From CAZIOH01 sp964540815 (GTDB lineage Bacteria > Myxococcota_A > Polyangia > Fen-1088), in assembly GCA_964540815.1 (NCBI GenBank), contig CAZIOH010000043.1, positions 1 to 52,984 of the forward strand: DNA of 52,984 nucleotides. The letters are read 5' to 3'. The notes under the pieces are model-generated. The model ran no database searches and was not told where the DNA came from. It saw only the letters and a list, made by a program, of their open reading frames with translations. Shown here one piece after another: positions 52,233 through 52,984 of this stretch. Position 1 is the first letter of the stretch; the number at the start of each line of letters is the position of its first letter. The position numbers were made by a program, and so were the translations under genes.

Positions 52233-52984
52233 GAGCTGACCGTCGACCGAGCGCTGCCCCGCCCTTCGCAGCTGCGAAGGCATGTTGGACGGCAACGATG
52301 CTATGACGAGCCGGTATCCCACATCGAGATCCTCGCATTTGAGCACCTGTCCGTGTTTTCTCTCCCAGGTACCTGTACTGAGATCATCGGCGAGATGGGC
52401 CAGCGAAACCGATGATTCTCCGGTCGATAGACTGGATATGGCACCACGAACGCGGGGATCGAGATAGGCAGATGGTCGCCGCCAGTACGCTCCCATGAAG
52501 CCGTCCGTGCAATCGTGCGGTACTCGAACCGGGAGCACCTCGATGTCCCCAAGAATCTCCCGGAGTGCGGTGAGACCTGGAAACCGAAGTCGGTCCGAGT
52601 CGACCAGATGCGGAAAATATTCGCGGAGCCAGGAGTTCTCGCTCGCCGGATCCCACGTGAACAAGACGACCCTGCGACGTGAGACTCGAACCATCTCGTG
52701 CAGGCCGGCTCGCCAGTTGGACCAATGGTGAATGGTGAGTACGGCCAGCGAGGCGCCAAAAGCTCCGTCGGCAAACGGCAGCTCCTCAGCGCAGGCCCGA
52801 ACAGCCGGTGCAGCGGATCTCGAGCGCTGTCGAATCATCGCGATCGACGGCTCGACGGCGACAAGGGGGCGATCTCTCGGCTCGTAAGAACCCGTTCCGG
52901 CGCCGACATTCACGATGCTCTCGGCATCCCCAAGAGCATCGTGAATGTCGGTAGCGAGACGAGGATCCGGCTGCCTTCGATCGG
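52206..52984 (-). CDS. SAM-dependent methyltransferase, N-terminus cut by the right edge
   Basis: About 258 visible residues; the frame is open to base 52982, reading DPRLATDIHDALGDAESIVN before motif I NVGAGTGSYEP. Downstream FADGAFGASLAVLTIHHWSN is motif II/III and GLHEMVRVSRRRVVLFTWDP follows, a class I Rossmann methyltransferase of the UbiE/small-molecule type. An apparent GTG at 52913 lies inside the conserved fold, so it is not the true start. Substrate unknown. Confidence 0.85.
   Translation of the reverse strand, partial: DRRQPDPRLATDIHDALGDAESIVNVGAGTGSYEPRDRPLVAVEPSIAMIRQRSRSAAPAVRACAEELPFADGAFGASLAVLTIHHWSNWRAGLHEMVRVSRRRVVLFTWDPASENSWLREYFPHLVDSDRLRFPGLTALREILGDIEVLPVRVPHDCTDGFMGAYWRRPSAYLDPRVRGAISSLSTGESSVSLAHLADDLSTGTWERKHGQVLKCEDLDVGYRLVIASLPSNMPSQLRRAGQRSVDGQLAGAARRSR
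52903..52951. repeat. Perfect 19-base inverted repeat inside the methyltransferase gene
   Basis: Positions 52903-52921 (CCGACATTCACGATGCTCT) match the reverse complement of 52933-52951 exactly, around an 11-base loop. Both arms encode conserved-looking protein (DIHDAL and ESIVNV), so it does not seem to be an assembly error, yet a 19-base match is far beyond chance. Confidence 0.75.

Overview
The window is a GC-rich (roughly 70%), gene-dense piece of a Gram-negative genome. Two runs of exactly 100 Ns suggest a scaffolded, probably metagenome-derived assembly. Secreted lipoproteins with long Gly/Ser/Thr linkers, TPR proteins with Pro/Ala linkers, a Fam20-like kinase, Fo ATP synthase genes in an atpZ-atpI-atpB-atpE group without the F1 genes, and many coupled starts (ATGA, GTGA, TTGA) point to Myxococcota or a related former deltaproteobacterial lineage. 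This placement is inference from protein style, not from a marker tree. No rRNA, tRNA, CRISPR array, transposase or phage gene was seen, and no gene-free stretch exceeds 300 bases.

Layout. 1-7367: a plus-strand surface-sugar cluster: a cut glycosyltransferase-like gene, an SpsF-type cytidylyltransferase, a split transketolase whose C-terminal half is fused to a class III aminotransferase, an SDR, a KdsC-like HAD phosphatase and a short NeuB synthase. Together they read as a route to a CMP-activated nonulosonic or amino-ulosonic acid. 7382-12113: fatty acid hydroxylase, then trxB and moaC on the minus strand, then an ArnT/PMT-type membrane glycosyltransferase. 12248-15629: Fo genes (minus) and hemL. 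15792-20372: gyrA, a lipoprotein and a TPR protein (minus). 20482-23142: an HD-GYP response regulator and a coiled-coil protein (minus). 23217-26008: coaX, a repeat protein and a membrane-tethered thioredoxin (plus).

26027-28968: small zinc protein, a membrane-anchored Fam20-like kinase and an AI-2E family permease. 29166-31404: a bufferin-type RiPP operon: Cys-rich secreted precursor (bufA), DUF692/MNIO maturase (bufB) and DUF2063 partner (bufC), with a perfect palindrome upstream and a strong hairpin between bufA and bufB. 31587-35203: an IolB-family isomerase, KduD, a KdgK-type kinase and KDPG aldolase, which convert unsaturated or keto-uronates to pyruvate plus glyceraldehyde 3-phosphate; a secreted GH28 polygalacturonase lies nearby (37995-39941), so pectin use is likely. 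Between them are a YXWGXW-type lipoprotein and trpS.

40146-43449: PaiB-like regulator, thiI and a NifS-type cysteine desulfurase. 43618-50089: a heat-shock cluster hrcA-grpE-hsp70-dnaJ followed, with overlapping genes, by an M50 protease and a SpoU-type RNA methylase. The Hsp70 lacks the helical lid and the usual interdomain linker, and dnaJ appears to start at CTG. 50321-52984: YdeI-like protein, a MetF-like protein and a methyltransferase cut by the right edge; base composition is lower in GC here, and two long perfect inverted repeats flank or lie in the methyltransferase.
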